DNA from: Hsuehochloa calcarea | Lineage: Eukaryota; Streptophyta; Magnoliopsida; Poales; Poaceae | Assembly (NCBI GenBank): GCA_036346395.1 | Contig: CM070613.1 | Location: 23,678,818-23,742,817 of the forward strand | Direction: 5' to 3' | DNA: 64,000 nucleotides | Shown: one piece after another, positions 47,364 through 58,558 of the stretch | Layout of the letters: each line of letters begins with the position of its first letter | Position numbering within the stretch: position 1 is the first letter of the stretch | The notes under the pieces: model-generated | What the model saw: the letters and a program-made list of their open reading frames with translations, nothing else | The model's database searches: none | Told to the model about the DNA's origin: nothing | Program-made: the position numbers and the translations under genes

Positions 47364-47809
47364 TGTGTAGTCGAGCCTCCTTCGACTAGGTAGTCGAAAC
47401 CTTCTAACCAATCGAACCTCCTTTGACCAGGTAGTAGAAACCTCCTTTCGACCAAGTACTCCTTCCATCCAGGTAGTCGAAAACTCTTTTCGACCAGGTA
47501 GTCAAATAATGAACAGTACTCGCAGAATAGTACTCGAAACGATGAACAATACTCGAAAAAACAAACGATTAGTTTTAGGAGCAACTGCTTCTCTTTTTTG
47601 GCTTTTATATTTCTTCAACTCAACTCACGACACAACACACAGATTGCAGAGCTTGCATGGCCTTATAAAGGCTTTAGATTTGGACGCCTACTCGGACTCA
47701 ACACTACTTTAACTCTTTCTAGTAGAACTACTCGGACTCGGCTACAGCTTCTATGTATCCTACCCAAACTCAATCTTTCTTAATCTTGTACAAGATTAAA
47801 ATCCCAACA

Positions 47810-47922
47810 CATTCGCCATGCTCGACCGCGCCCTGGCCGCCTTCGCACCAAGAGTAGCTGGTGGACGAGGTGCGTATGTACGTATGTACCACGACTCCAT
47901 ACGTGAGCTGAGGAAGAGGTAG
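47810..47922 (+). pseudogene. HAT pseudogene, segment 3 (terminal part)
   Basis: Immediately outside the copia right LTR the frame reads FAMLDRALAAFAP, then GAYVRMYHDSIRELRKR, and stops at TAG 47920-47922. The AMLDRALAAF phrase is the natural continuation of segment 2 (AELCLDNDD...). Joining across the insertions leaves a one-base frame difference, so the gene was either already broken or has drifted since. GC-rich DNA continues to about 48000. Confidence 0.6.
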
Positions 47923-48323
47923 AGCTAGAGGCTTGGCAGCCGCTTCCAGTTCATCCGTAGCGGCAGGTGGTCCCGACCGCCACAGAGCTATTGTAAGTCA
48001 ATAATCTGACTAGCTAAATTTATGAAGTCTCTGAACTTTGTGCGAGTTTGTGGGAGTCATGGTGCAAGTGCTCGCGGTGTGTGCGGCAAGGTGCGTCAGT
48101 TGTGTTGAGCCCGAGTCCTTAGGAACGTGGGATAGCACGATATGTGAGTCCTAGTCGAGTTTGTTTAAGTACCTTACTGCTGCTTTATTAGTTAGCTTTT
48201 TTCAGATAATATATAGTACCGGAAAGTTGCCCCAACTCTCGAGTGTTCTTGCATGTTCTTTGCGTGAGTTTTTTCAGAATTCAGGAACTTGGGCGTATGC
48301 TTGCTGGGCTGATAGCCAACATC

Positions 48324-51300
48324 TAGTATCAGAGCCTCGTGCATGCCAAAATATATGAGGTTCGACACCATGGAGCTCACCATTCAGCAGGCGGCGAAGG
48401 AGAGCAGCGATGTGCCGTTCAATTGTCCGATGCTGACGTCGTCCAACTACACGACATGGGTGATCAAGATGGAGGCGATCATGGATGCCCAGGGGTCTGG
48501 GAGGCCATCAAACCAGCGGCCGGAATGACCGTGGAGCCAAAGAAGGACAAGATGGCGCGTGCCTACATCTTTAAGGCTATCCCAGAGGATATTCTCTTGC
48601 AAATCGCAATGAAGAAAATAGCGAAGGAGGCCTGGGACAGTTTGAAGACAAGATATGTCAGAGCTGATCGGGTGAAGAAGGAGCGACTGCAGACCTTGAA
48701 GAGTGAATTCGATGCCTTGGGCATGTCAGATGGGGAGTCGGTTGATGGTTTTGCTGGCAAGTTGAGCGGGATGGTGACCAAGTACAGATGCCTCGGCGCC
48801 ACCCTTTATGATGACGCCCTCATCAAGAATCTTCTGGACTCTATACCCGACAAATTCCTCTAGCTGATCGCCTCGATCGAGCAGTCCCACAACCTCGACT
48901 CAATGTCGTTCGAGGATGTGATCGAACGCCTCAAGGCATTTAAGGAGTGCACTCGTCCGCATGGCAACACCGGCAATGGCAATCAACTGCTGCTCACTCA
49001 CACTGAGTGGACAACTAGCATAAAGAAAGGCGGCGAGGAGTCGTCCACTTCACCAAAGGGGAAAGGAAGCGGCGATAGTAACAGCTAGAACCACATGCGA
49101 GACAAGCCGCAGGGCCGTGGTCGTGGCCGCAGTAAGGGCAACCACGGGGAGAGTAGTGGCAGCATGCCATGCCAGGAGAGCAAAGCAAGTCGCAAATCCA
49201 GTACAAGCGAACGCGACAAGGGGCACATCTAGTGTTTCAGTTGCGGCAACTACAAGCACTATGCGTTGGAGTGCCATAGCAAGCGCCGCAACGAGGAAGT
49301 GAACCTCACGTGCGTGCATGACAACAAGCCCGCCCTAATGCTCATCGAGAAGGCTACGAATGTCATCATGCTCAATGAAGAGAAGGTGATGTTGGACTTG
49401 CACGCTGATGGAGAGACACAGACGGACACCAATGTTTGGTATCTTGAAAACAGTGCCAGTAATCATATGACTAGCTACCATGGGAAGTTTACGGACCTTG
49501 ATGAAGCTATCACCGGGCATGTGAAATTTGGCGATGGATCCCTTGTGCAGATCAAAGGCAAGGGGTCGGTGATGTTCGAGTGCAAGAATGGAGATCATCG
49601 CTTGCTTCCAGAGGTATATTACATTCCCAGCCTTCACAATAATATTGTAAATCTTGGACAGATGACAGAAGAAGGGAGCAAGGTTGTGATGGTCGGCCAG
49701 TACCTCAGGGTCTTTGACAAGCATGGAGCACTATTGTTGAAGGTGACGAGATCACCGAAGAAATTGTACAAAACACATCTCCACACAAGTGAACCGAAGT
49801 GCCTGTTCACTAGCCTCCAGGATGCAAGTTGGTTGTGGCATGCAAAGCTCAGGGACACAAACTTCTATGCTTTAAAACTGATGGGTGACAAGGAAATGGC
49901 GGTGGGACTACCGAAGATTGATCTCCCGAACAAGGTGTGTAAAGGGTGTTTGATCGCCAAGCAAACGGGAGTTCTGTTTCCTACCTGAGCAAATTTCAGG
50001 GCAGAAAGGATACTGGAGCTACTGCATATTGACTTGTGTGGACCCATCTCGCTGAACACACTCATTGGTAACAAGTACTTCATGCTAATTGTGGATGATT
50101 ATAGCAGGTGGATGTGGGTGTATATCTTACCTACCAAGAAAGCGGTGACACCTGCCTTTAGGCGATTCAAGGTAGCAGTGGAGAATGCCACTAAACGCTG
50201 GGTGAAGACGCTTCGGTCAGACCGCGGGGGCAAGTTTCTATCAAGGGAATTCAAAGAATTGTGTGAAGAAACATGGATAGAAAGGCATCTCACTAAACTG
50301 TATATACCCCACAGCAGAACGGTGTGGTCGAGAGATGCAATCAAACTGTGATGGCCACCACAAGAGTGCTTCTTGACAGCATGAAGATATAGGGTAGTCT
50401 TTAGGGGAAGCAGTCAAGCATGCATTCTATTTGGTCAATAGGCTGCCGACCAAGGCGCTGCACAATGCACTCCATTTGAAGCTTGGACGGGCCAGAAGCC
50501 CCACGTGAGACACCTTAGAGTGTTCGGGTGCACACCACACGCGAAGATCGCCGAAGCACATTAGAAGAAGCTTGATGACCAGAGCTCTCCTATGGTATAT
50601 CTTGGAGTTGAGGAAGGCTGCAAGGAACATCGCCTATATGATCCCGCTCGAGGTAAGCTTCATGTCGGTTGTGATGTGGTGTTTGAAGAAGACAAGATAT
50701 GGTCTTGGAGTCATGTAGGTGAACATGAACATGGAGAGCAGCCGATGTTCACCGTACTAGAGGAAGAAGACTCAGCTGACGTGTCGTGGCATGTGACAGG
50801 CGTGGTCGGATCCATGTCTTCAGTACCAGTAGATGCGACAACCGTGGCAACACCGGTGTCACAGGCTATGACAGCGATGACAAGCCTTCCAGCCACACCG
50901 CCGGAGATGCCAACTCCGGTGAACTGACCTGAGGTGTAGGCGAGCAGGGGCACTTCCTCCACTAAAGAGCAGCCATACAGGTACCGGTCGCTCGGTAATA
51001 TCTATGCAAATACCGAGGAGATTACTCTTGATCCAGAGGAGCTATACCTGGCTGCCGAAGAGCCAGCCTACTACCAAGAAGCTGCCACTAAGGAGAATGG
51101 CAGGAGGCCATGAACAAGGGGATTGCAGCTATTGAGAGGTACAACACTTGGAGTCTCGTTGATTTGCCGTAGGGACATAAACCAATAGGGCCCAAGTGGG
51201 TGTTTAAATTAAAGAAAGACACTGGGAAGTGCATCATCTAGACTTTGAAGAAGTTTTTGCACTGGTGGCGAGACTCGACACATCCGGATGTTGCTTGCCC

Positions 51301-52300
51301 TATTAGCACAGTGCAGCTGGGAAGTGCATCATCTAGACATGAAGTCGGTGTTTCTCAATGGTGATCTCCAGGAGGAAGTGTACATTGTTCAACCTGAAGG
51401 CTACCCAATGAAGGACCAAGAGCACAAGGTGTACAAGCTAAGGAAGGCACTTTACGGGCTTCGGCAAGCCCCTAGGGCATGGAATGTGCGTTTGGACAAA
51501 TGTCTGAAGGAGTTGGGCTTGGTGAGATGTTCACATGAACAAGCTATGTACACCAGGAGAAATGGAACTGCAATTCTGATCGTAGGAGTTTATGTGGATG
51601 ATCTGATCGTGACCGGCACAAGCTCAGACCAAGTAAAATCCTTCAAGCAGCAGATGATGGAGGAATTCAAAATGAGTGACCTGTGATTACTCATTTACTA
51701 CCTTGGGATTGAGGTACATCAGAAGGACAAAGTAATCACTTTGAGTCAGACTTCATATGCAAAGAAAGTTCTATCATAATTGTGGATGACACAAAGTAAC
51801 CCAACCAAGTTTCCAATGGAGCCGAAGCTTCAGCTGACAAAATAAGGTGATGGCAAGGAGGTGGACACGACAGAGTATAGACATGTGGTTAGTTTCCTGA
51901 TATTACTTATGCGATTAGCATTGTGAGTAGGTACATGGAGAGGACAACAATGCTGCACTACCAAGCAATCAAACACATTTTGAGGTATGTGCAAGGAACC
52001 ATTGAGCAAGGGCTGGTGTACTGCAATTGATAAGGAGATGAAGAACTAGTGGGATTCACACATAGTGATCTCGTTGTACTGCAATTTGATCACTTGGACC
52101 TCACAAAAATAGAATATTGTGGCCCTGTCATCATGCGAGGCCGAGTTCATGGCGGCAACCGTAGCTGCATGCATGCTAGGCACTGTGGCAAAAGAACTTG
52201 ATCGGCGAAGTGTTAGAGAAGAAAGCCAAGCCGGTGACACTGTTCGTTGATAACAAGTCAGCAATTATTTTGATGAAGAACCCATAAATGAACTCCAAAA
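48324..52300 (+). mobile_element. Ty1/copia element, plus strand, LTRs not delimited
   Basis: A primer-binding-like TAGTATCAGAGCC (48324-48336) precedes gag, and polyprotein blocks follow in the normal copia order gag, protease, integrase, reverse transcriptase, RNase H. Flanking LTRs could not be paired: the left one probably ends at about 48323, and the right end runs into an inverted LTR fragment at 52330. Frameshifts and stops throughout make it a pseudo-element. Confidence 0.8.
48370..52300 (+). pseudogene. Copia gag-pol polyprotein, frameshifted
   Basis: Gag starts at ATG 48370 (MELTIQQAAKESSD) with SSNYTTWVIKMEAIMDA, shifts frame near 48495, and continues AYIFKAIPEDILLQ to TAG 48861. 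A CCHC knuckle, CFSCGNYKHYALEC, is at about 49233-49274. The protease motif is WYLENSASNHMT (49437-49472), where the catalytic DTG is ENS. The pre-integrase zinc region keeps CKGC but has lost the GHLNF-type histidine (RDTNF). Integrase blocks are LLHIDLCGPI and SDRGGKF, and NGVVERCNQTV falls in a shifted frame. Reverse transcriptase has LDMKSVFLNGDLQEEVY, LYGLRQAPRAW and an intact YVDD (51591-51602). RNase H has HILRYVQGT and a CEAEFMAA block. Stops at 49986, 51684 and elsewhere inactivate it. Confidence 0.88.
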
Positions 52301-52329
52301 TTAACAAGACCAATGTCATTAGCAAGATC

Positions 52330-52555
52330 TTGAATTTAGACAAATTTAGAGACAAAAATCATAATTTTTGGAGTTATAACAGAGGAGAACGTAGCTTCCG
52401 AAGTTTGAATTGGAAATAAATCGAAAAATAAAAATATTTGAAACACAAACTCGAGCCTAGAAGAAAGCTGGAAGTTTTTGAAACTAACTTCTAAATTGAA
52501 AAATGATCGAAAACCGGAAATCAAATTAGTTACTAATTGTCGTCCGAAAATGGGA
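52330..52555 (-). mobile_element. Gypsy-type LTR 5' fragment, minus strand
   Basis: Read on the minus strand it starts TGTAACGTCCCATTTTCGGACGAC at 52555, which matches the start of LTR C (TGTGACATCCCGTTTTCGGACGAC, 58559). It runs about 225 bases and then stops at the copia remains. Only the first part of an LTR is present. Confidence 0.65.
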
Positions 52556-52757
52556 CGTTACAATATTATTGCGAGACACGCTACTACCAGATCATGTGAT
52601 TGCATCATGATGCATGATGGGCCAGGGTAAGGCGAGCAATGGTTGTCCTTTGAGTTGGAATTACTAAAATAGCCTTGTTGTACGGTTCAGTTGTATGCTT
52701 GTTTATTTGGTAGGAAATTTGTATCTCCTACCAGTAACAACTAACCAAGATATAGGT

Positions 52758-52912
52758 TTTTTTTTGTGGCCAAGTTTTTCCTAGGTTGTATTAAAGAAGA
52801 AATGGGGCCTAAGCCCCCTTGCAAGCGTTTGCGCCGAGCTTGGCTTGAACGCTGGCGTGCGGGAACACACCTGTCCCCTTTTGCCAACTGAGCTACACTC
52901 AGCTCTCAGATA
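52758..52912 (-). mobile_element. tRNA-derived SINE, minus strand
   Basis: On the minus strand a Pol III A box TAGCTCAGTTGGC (52895-52883) is followed about 33 bases later by a B box GTTCAAGCC (52850-52842), then a body with GGGGGCTTAGGCCCC. It ends in an A-tail, seen as the T-run at 52758-52766. The flanks AGATATAG (left of the T-run) and AGATAGAG (just past the 5' end) look like a target duplication. The layout fits grass SINEs with a tRNA-like head; it is not a functional tRNA because no acceptor or anticodon stem forms. Confidence 0.8.
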
Positions 52913-53428
52913 GAGATGGTTTCTACCTAGCTGTGATCAACTGCTGATGTATCTGTAAGGTAGAGCAACTCATCTTGTATCTTTGTGAGATAATTAAAAG
53001 GCTGAGAAGCATGCCCATTTCATGTCAGCATGTTTACCTGTCTACAAAATATCTTTATGTTGCAAATAATGCATAGAAAAATAAGAACATGATACAGATT
53101 TTATGTGAAAAACATTTTTGGAAAAAAAAATACAGACACATGAAGATAATATCATTATATGAGAAGATATTTACAATAAAATTATTTATTCCTATAAACT
53201 AAAAGATATATTTATAATGGTACATAAAAGATTCTATGTAGGAGTAAAATTATTAGTTAAAGTAGGAAATGAAATTCATCACTCTTAAACTCAATTCGTA
53301 TCATACTCAAATTCAACAATTTTCACTTTGAGACGAATTCCTCCTGTAGCCAAAATAAAACGTAATTTACTTGAAATAGATTAGCATAAACACCTTGTGA
53401 GTTGAATGTTTATAGGACTACTAAATGA

Positions 53429-53744
53429 TCTTTACTATTATAAAAGAAGGACTTGGTGGTGGTGTTGGTGAGTCGGTCATTTATCCTTTTTTAAGTTGGT
53501 GGAATCTTTTGTAGATAAATATATGCACATATATATAATATATTTGAATGATCTTCTGTTGATAATTAGATTGTCTGTGTTTGTGGTTTGTGATAAGATT
53601 ATATATGGCTTGTTGATTGGATGCAAATTATGTCTGAAACTTTCATTTGTATGGATAATTATCTTATGTATATTAGTTTTCAAAGTTTATAACTTATATT
53701 ATGTTTTATTTAAAATCTGTTGCAACGCACGGGCACTCGGCTAG
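53429..53744 (+). mobile_element. Small non-autonomous Helitron (316 bp)
   Basis: The 5' end TCTTTACTATTATAAAAG and the 3' end ...GCAACGCACGGGCACTCGGCTAG match grass Helitron termini (TC...CTRR). Insertion is between A (53428) and T (53745) without duplication, as expected for rolling-circle transposition. The 3' end carries the GC-rich hairpin-forming segment a few bases before CTAG. The AT-rich interior has no gene. Confidence 0.88.
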
Positions 53745-53999
53745 TGTTAACTAAGTCTAAGCAAAGATCAAACTTAGTGGTATGAATTGACCTTGTCATA
53801 TCAGATGGATTATCAGAAGTACTTATCTTGCCGACTTTAATGTCACTTTTAACAATGACACCAAGAATGTAATTATATATGATGTTAATATGTTTCGTTC
53901 TCTCAGGACGTAAGATAATTAATGCTTTGACTATCGCCGAATACTATAGTGCAAGACGTACTTCCACAAAGCTCATTAAACAAACCTTTTAGCCAAACA

Positions 54000-56900
54000 A
54001 CTTCTTTGCAACTATCAGAAATAGCCATATACTCGGCTTTTGTAGTGGACAAGGCAACAGTAGCTTGCATGATTGCTTTTCAACTAATGACACATCCCCA
54101 AACAACAAACACATAACCAATAAGAGATCTTCTCTTATCTAAATCTCCAGCAAAATCTAAGTCCATATAACCAACGATTCCATTTTTTGTCTTCCCAAAC
54201 TGTAAACGAGCATCAGATATGCCCCGCAAGTATCTAAAAATCCATTGAACTATTTTAAATGCTCTTTGACAGGACCAGTCATGTATCTACTAACAACACT
54301 CAATGATTAAGATAAATCGGGGAGAGAATATGCCATGACAAACATATGTGAACCAACTGGCAATGGCATATGGAACTCTAGACATATACCCACCTTCATC
54401 ATCTGACTGTGGACATGATCCTAAAGAAAGTCTAAAATATGCAGCTAACGGAGTACTCACTGGTTTGGCCTTATGCATGTTGAAACGGCAATGGACTTTA
54501 CCAATATACCCTTTTGACTTAGGTATAATTTTTTAAACTGTCTATCTTTGGTAATTTCTATGCCGAGAATCATCTTTGTTACACCGAGATCCTTCATCTC
54601 AAATTCACTTCTCAATTATGCCTTAGCTTTGAAAATTTATGTCTTGCCTTTTGCAGCAATCGACATATAGGAATAAATAAATAGCTGAACCATTAACAGT
54701 CTTCAAATAAACACAACTATCATAACTGGATCTTTTCAAATCCTCAAAGATTATAAATAAGTCAAATCTCTTGTACCATTATATGGGTAATTGCTTCAGG
54801 CCATAAAGAGATTTCTTCAACTTGCAGGCGTAATTATACTTTCCCAGAAATACAAAATATTTTGGTTGCTCCATATAAATGTCTTCCTCCAATTCCTTAT
54901 GTAAGAATATAGTTTTCACGTCCAATTATTCAAGCTCATAATTATGCATGGGCACTATGTTGTGTAATGTACTAATGGAGCTATGCTTCACAACAGGAGA
55001 AAATACATCTATGAAATCAAGACTTGGAATTTGGTTGTATCATTTAGCAACAAGCATTGCCTTGCACCTAACCTCTTCGGTTGGTGAAATGTCTTCCTTC
55101 TATTTGTAGTGAATAGCCTTCTTATCAATTTGCAACTTGACCAACTCCTAAGTGTCATTCTTCTCAAGAGATTGTATCTCATCATGCATGCAGTCATCCA
55201 TTTCTCTGAATCACTAGAAGAGATAGCCTCCGAATAAGTGAAAGGTTCTGCAATACCTTCAATTTCTTCTGCCACATTCAAAGCATAAGCATCAACATCA
55301 GCTTCTGCAACCAATCTCTTGGAAACCTAAATATTTCTTTTAGTCTGTTGATTGTAATGGAATGTTGTGGTGGTTGAAAGACAACAGGAACATCCTATAT
55401 GTTTTTCTTTCTGACTTTTGGTGTAGATCCCGATTCAATAACATGCTCCACATGCACACTTGATTTCTGCGGCTTCTCAACGGGAACATCAATACATAAT
55501 TTATCGCGCAACATGATAGATTCATCAAAAGTAACACTTCTGCAAATAACCACCTTTCAAGTTTCAGGATTCCATAATTTATGGATTCACACTAGGTTTA
55601 TAACCAAGGAAAATGCACTTATATGCTCTAGGCTTCAATTTACTATTGTTAACATGAGCATAAGCAGAACAATCAATTATTCTCAAATTTGAATAATATA
55701 CTGGAGAATCAAACCATACATCAGTTGGAGTCTTTTTACCAATTGCCAAGTTGGGTGACCGATTAATCAAATAAAAAGTAGTGGATGCGGCTTCAGCTTA
55801 ATAACTCCTAGATAAGTCGGAGTCAGATAACACACAACATACATTTTTCATAATGGTTATGTTCATGCGTCCGGCCACACTATTTTTCTAAGGAGTACTT
55901 GAGGTAGTGTAATGTTTCACAATACCTTCTAATCTGCTAAAACTTCAAATTCATCATAACAGAACTTCAAGCCATTATCAATACGTAGCATTTTGACATG
56001 CTTGTCAGTTTGCTTTTCAATGATAATCTTCCACTCTATAAATGTCTTGAACACATCCGATTTGTGCTTATGAAATATGGCCAAACTCTTCTTGAATAAT
56101 CGTCAATGATGATCAACATGTAGCCACCACCTCCAATATGCCTATTGTAGAGTGAATTGATGTGCTAAACTTCACCCTCTTTTGCTTGTCAAAGACACAG
56201 TGTTCACAAAACTTCAACTTGTCGATGCTTTGACCATTAAGGAGTCCTCTTTTGAATAACTCTATCATGTCAATTTCACTCATGTGCCCCGAACGCATAT
56301 GTTAAAGATTAGTAGTATCATATTTGGATGATTTATTTGAGGCAACAACAACATTACTGAAATTGTAGTACCTTGCAGATGATATAGGTTGGCAGCAAGA
56401 GAGCCTTTGGAGATCTTTAGAACTTCACCTTCACCTAAATATTTGTATCCTTTAGCACCAAGAGTACCCAGCGAGATAAGATTTCTTTTCAAACCCAGAA
56501 TGTGTCAAACATCCGATAAAGTTTTGATGGTGTCATCAAATATTTTGATCTGGATAGAAATAATGTCCGCAATCTTGCATGTGAATTATCACCCATCAAC
56601 ACAGAACCACTTGGCGTTGCTTCATAATTCACAAACCAATCTCGGTTCGTACTTATGTGGAAAGTGCAGGTCGTATCAAGAATCCACTCATCACCGATTT
56701 TAGAATTCCTGGTGAAGGCAACAAGAACATCTATATCAAAATCTTGCTTAGTAACAATGGTGGCTTTAGCATCATCCTGTTGTCGATCTTTCTTGAAATT
56801 GTTATTCATTTTATTCTTTTTGTTTACCCACTAGCACTCAGATATGTCGTGTCCATCTTTCTTGCAATACTTGCATGACTTGTACCTGCTTCTAGATTTT

Positions 56901-57640
56901 GATCTGCCTTTGTTATTTCTGGTTGAGCTTTTGCCTCTTGAATCATTTGTTTGAACTCCTCTCCTGTTGTCTACCATGGACAACTACGTCTTCTACATGC
57001 CAATTTGAAGTTTCATTCGAAACCATAAATTTGATATTTTCCTTCTCATGCAGTGCTTTATAAACTTTATTAAATGTAAGAATATCTCAGCTATATATAA
57101 TAGAACATAGAGCATGAACTAGGCAGCGAGCATAAAATAATAAGACATAAATCTTCATCATCGTATTTTACCTCTATAGACTCAATATTTGAGATTACTT
57201 CTTTGCACACTGTCAGGTGGTTCAATAATGACTTGTATTCCGCCATCTTATATGATTAAAGCTTCTGCTTCAAATGCATCTTACTGGTCAGATCGTTAGT
57301 CATGCAAATCTGCTCTAGTTTCAACTATAATGCGGCGACTGTCGTCTCCTACAAAACCTCCTACAAAACATTATTTGATAGATGAAGATGAATATGAGAT
57401 AAGGTTTTACGATCGTTTCTTTGATTCTCCTCAAGAAACCATGCATCGGGCATCTTATCAACCCCGAATAAAGCGTCATCCAAATCGAGTTGTGTAAGAA
57501 CATCTCGCATCTTGACTTGCCATAAAGAAAACCTCGTGTCTCGATCCAGCAGCGAAAGATCATACTTTAAAGTCACCATGCGGAAGAAATTCTTAATTTG
57601 CTGGTACAATTCTGTGTGTACCGAGCAATCAATAAATTGT
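54000..57640 (-). pseudogene. Copia gag-pol polyprotein, minus strand, degenerate
   Basis: Right to left: gag with VTLKYDLSLLDRDTRFSLWQVKM and LSHIHLHLSNNVL (57590-57360), protease-like WILDTTCTFHI (about 56685-56655), pre-integrase KRNLISLGTLGAKGYKYLGEGE and LYHLQGTT, integrase zinc and neck region RSGHMSEIDMIELFKRGLL with LKFCEHCVFDKQKRVKF (56298-56170), INRSPNLAIGKKTPTDVW and LKPRAYKCIFLGY, RT-linker EPFTYSEAISSSDSEKW, RT palm KLKKSLYGLKQ (about 54820), and RNase H-proximal AKPVSTPLAAYF. Many stops and frameshifts occur. The RT catalytic YVDD block could not be read clearly. Confidence 0.85.
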
Positions 57641-58281
57641 GACTTCCTTGGTACACTTCTATGTACACAAAGCAATGAAGATCTTGCTAGCTTGTGGTAG
57701 ACCTATGTATGCAGGTAGTGCTTTTGGATGGATTTTGCTATTTGGTTGTCAGAGACAACTCGGTTCTGGGCGGACGAATTGGCCGGCCGCTTACGCTCTT
57801 TCGGATTACGCAACTCAAACTTTACTACAGACTTGACACCTGTTTGGGAAGTCACGAATAGATCGAGTTCGCTTTGGTCTTGTGGACTGTTTTCGAACCG
57901 ATTGGATTGGTTCAGGAGACTATCCCTTCCTTGCATATGGACAACTCGCGGGATGCGAGCAGAGTTGATCGTACGATTTTTTTGATTGAATCCGCTGAGA
58001 TCTGATACCACTCGCTGCAAAAAATGCACAGAAAATAGGAACGGGAGGCATGAATTTTGGGTGAAAAACCGTTTTGTGAAAACCTATGGATGCACGAAGG
58101 TAACATAACTATATAAGTTGATGTTTACAATGAAGCACTTGCTCTTCTTATCGATTACAGAGATATATTTATAGTGGTGTATGAAAGACTCCGTGTGTAG
58201 TAGTAGAACTATGAGTTGAAGTAATAAATTTCGTATTACACTTAAACTCAATTTATATCACATAAGTACTCGACACTTTCA

Positions 58282-58558
58282 ACTCAGGAATGCCCAGTAC
58301 TGCTCATTGCCACCAACACAAGAACATGTATACATGCCGCACAAATATCTATGTACTCTCAAGTCTCAAAACACATCGCATTTCACCATAAGATAATAAA
58401 AACAGCATTACAGCAGCAACAACAAATCTATACATCATCTTTTTTTTGGTGGCATGGAATCTATACAGCATCTAGATCAGTTATTACTAAAATGCTGCAA
58501 CCCCAACTCCGTAGCGTTCGTCATACTACAAATAATACGTGCTAATTAAGTGAGTACT
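58282..58558. other. Probable downstream flank of the methyltransferase gene
   Basis: This unique-looking stretch is continuous, across solo LTR C, with the DNA at 63341 onward: the five bases GTACT stand on both sides of C. Without C it would lie within about 400 bases of the methyltransferase stop codon and could be its 3' untranslated region or terminator flank. Confidence 0.45.

Larger units (their letters stand above)
41712..47809 (-). mobile_element. Ty1/copia element, minus strand, pol-deleted, with both LTRs
   Basis: Direct repeats at 41712-42064 (353 bp) and 47364-47809 (446 bp) share TAGTCGA-rich starts, GAACAGTACT phrases, a CAACTGCTTCTCTTTTTTGGC block and the end AAAATCCCAACA. 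On the minus strand the LTR begins TGTTGGGATTTTAATC. Next to the right LTR is a primer-binding site, minus TGGTCTCAAAGCG (47351-47363), close to the initiator-tRNA-Met type. The gag lies at 45830-47350. Integrase, reverse transcriptase and RNase H are absent. Solo LTR B is inserted at 42633. The outer flanks show only a degenerate duplication (TGTTC versus CATTC). It interrupts the HAT pseudogene. Confidence 0.8.
53061..58281 (-). mobile_element. Ty1/copia element, minus strand, with paired 265-bp LTRs
   Basis: The left LTR, 53061-53325, and right LTR, 58016-58281, both start TGCAAA.AATGCA.AGAAAA and end TTTCA in plus orientation, with shared AGATATATTTATA.TGGT and TTAAACTCAATT blocks. They differ at perhaps a fifth of positions. 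Inside the right LTR lies a primer-binding site on the minus strand, GTGGTATCAGATC (about 58011-57999), of the initiator-tRNA-Met type. Gag is at 57400-57640 and RNase H near 54020-54480. The flanks (TATGT and ACTCA) do not form a duplication. A Helitron is inserted at 53429. Confidence 0.82.

Noticed and set aside
52883..52895. Functional tRNA gene at the SINE head
   Set aside because: Only the internal promoter boxes are tRNA-like; acceptor and anticodon stems do not pair.
53496..53744. 82-codon frame near the SINE and copia remains
   Set aside because: It lies entirely inside the AT-rich Helitron and lacks any domain.
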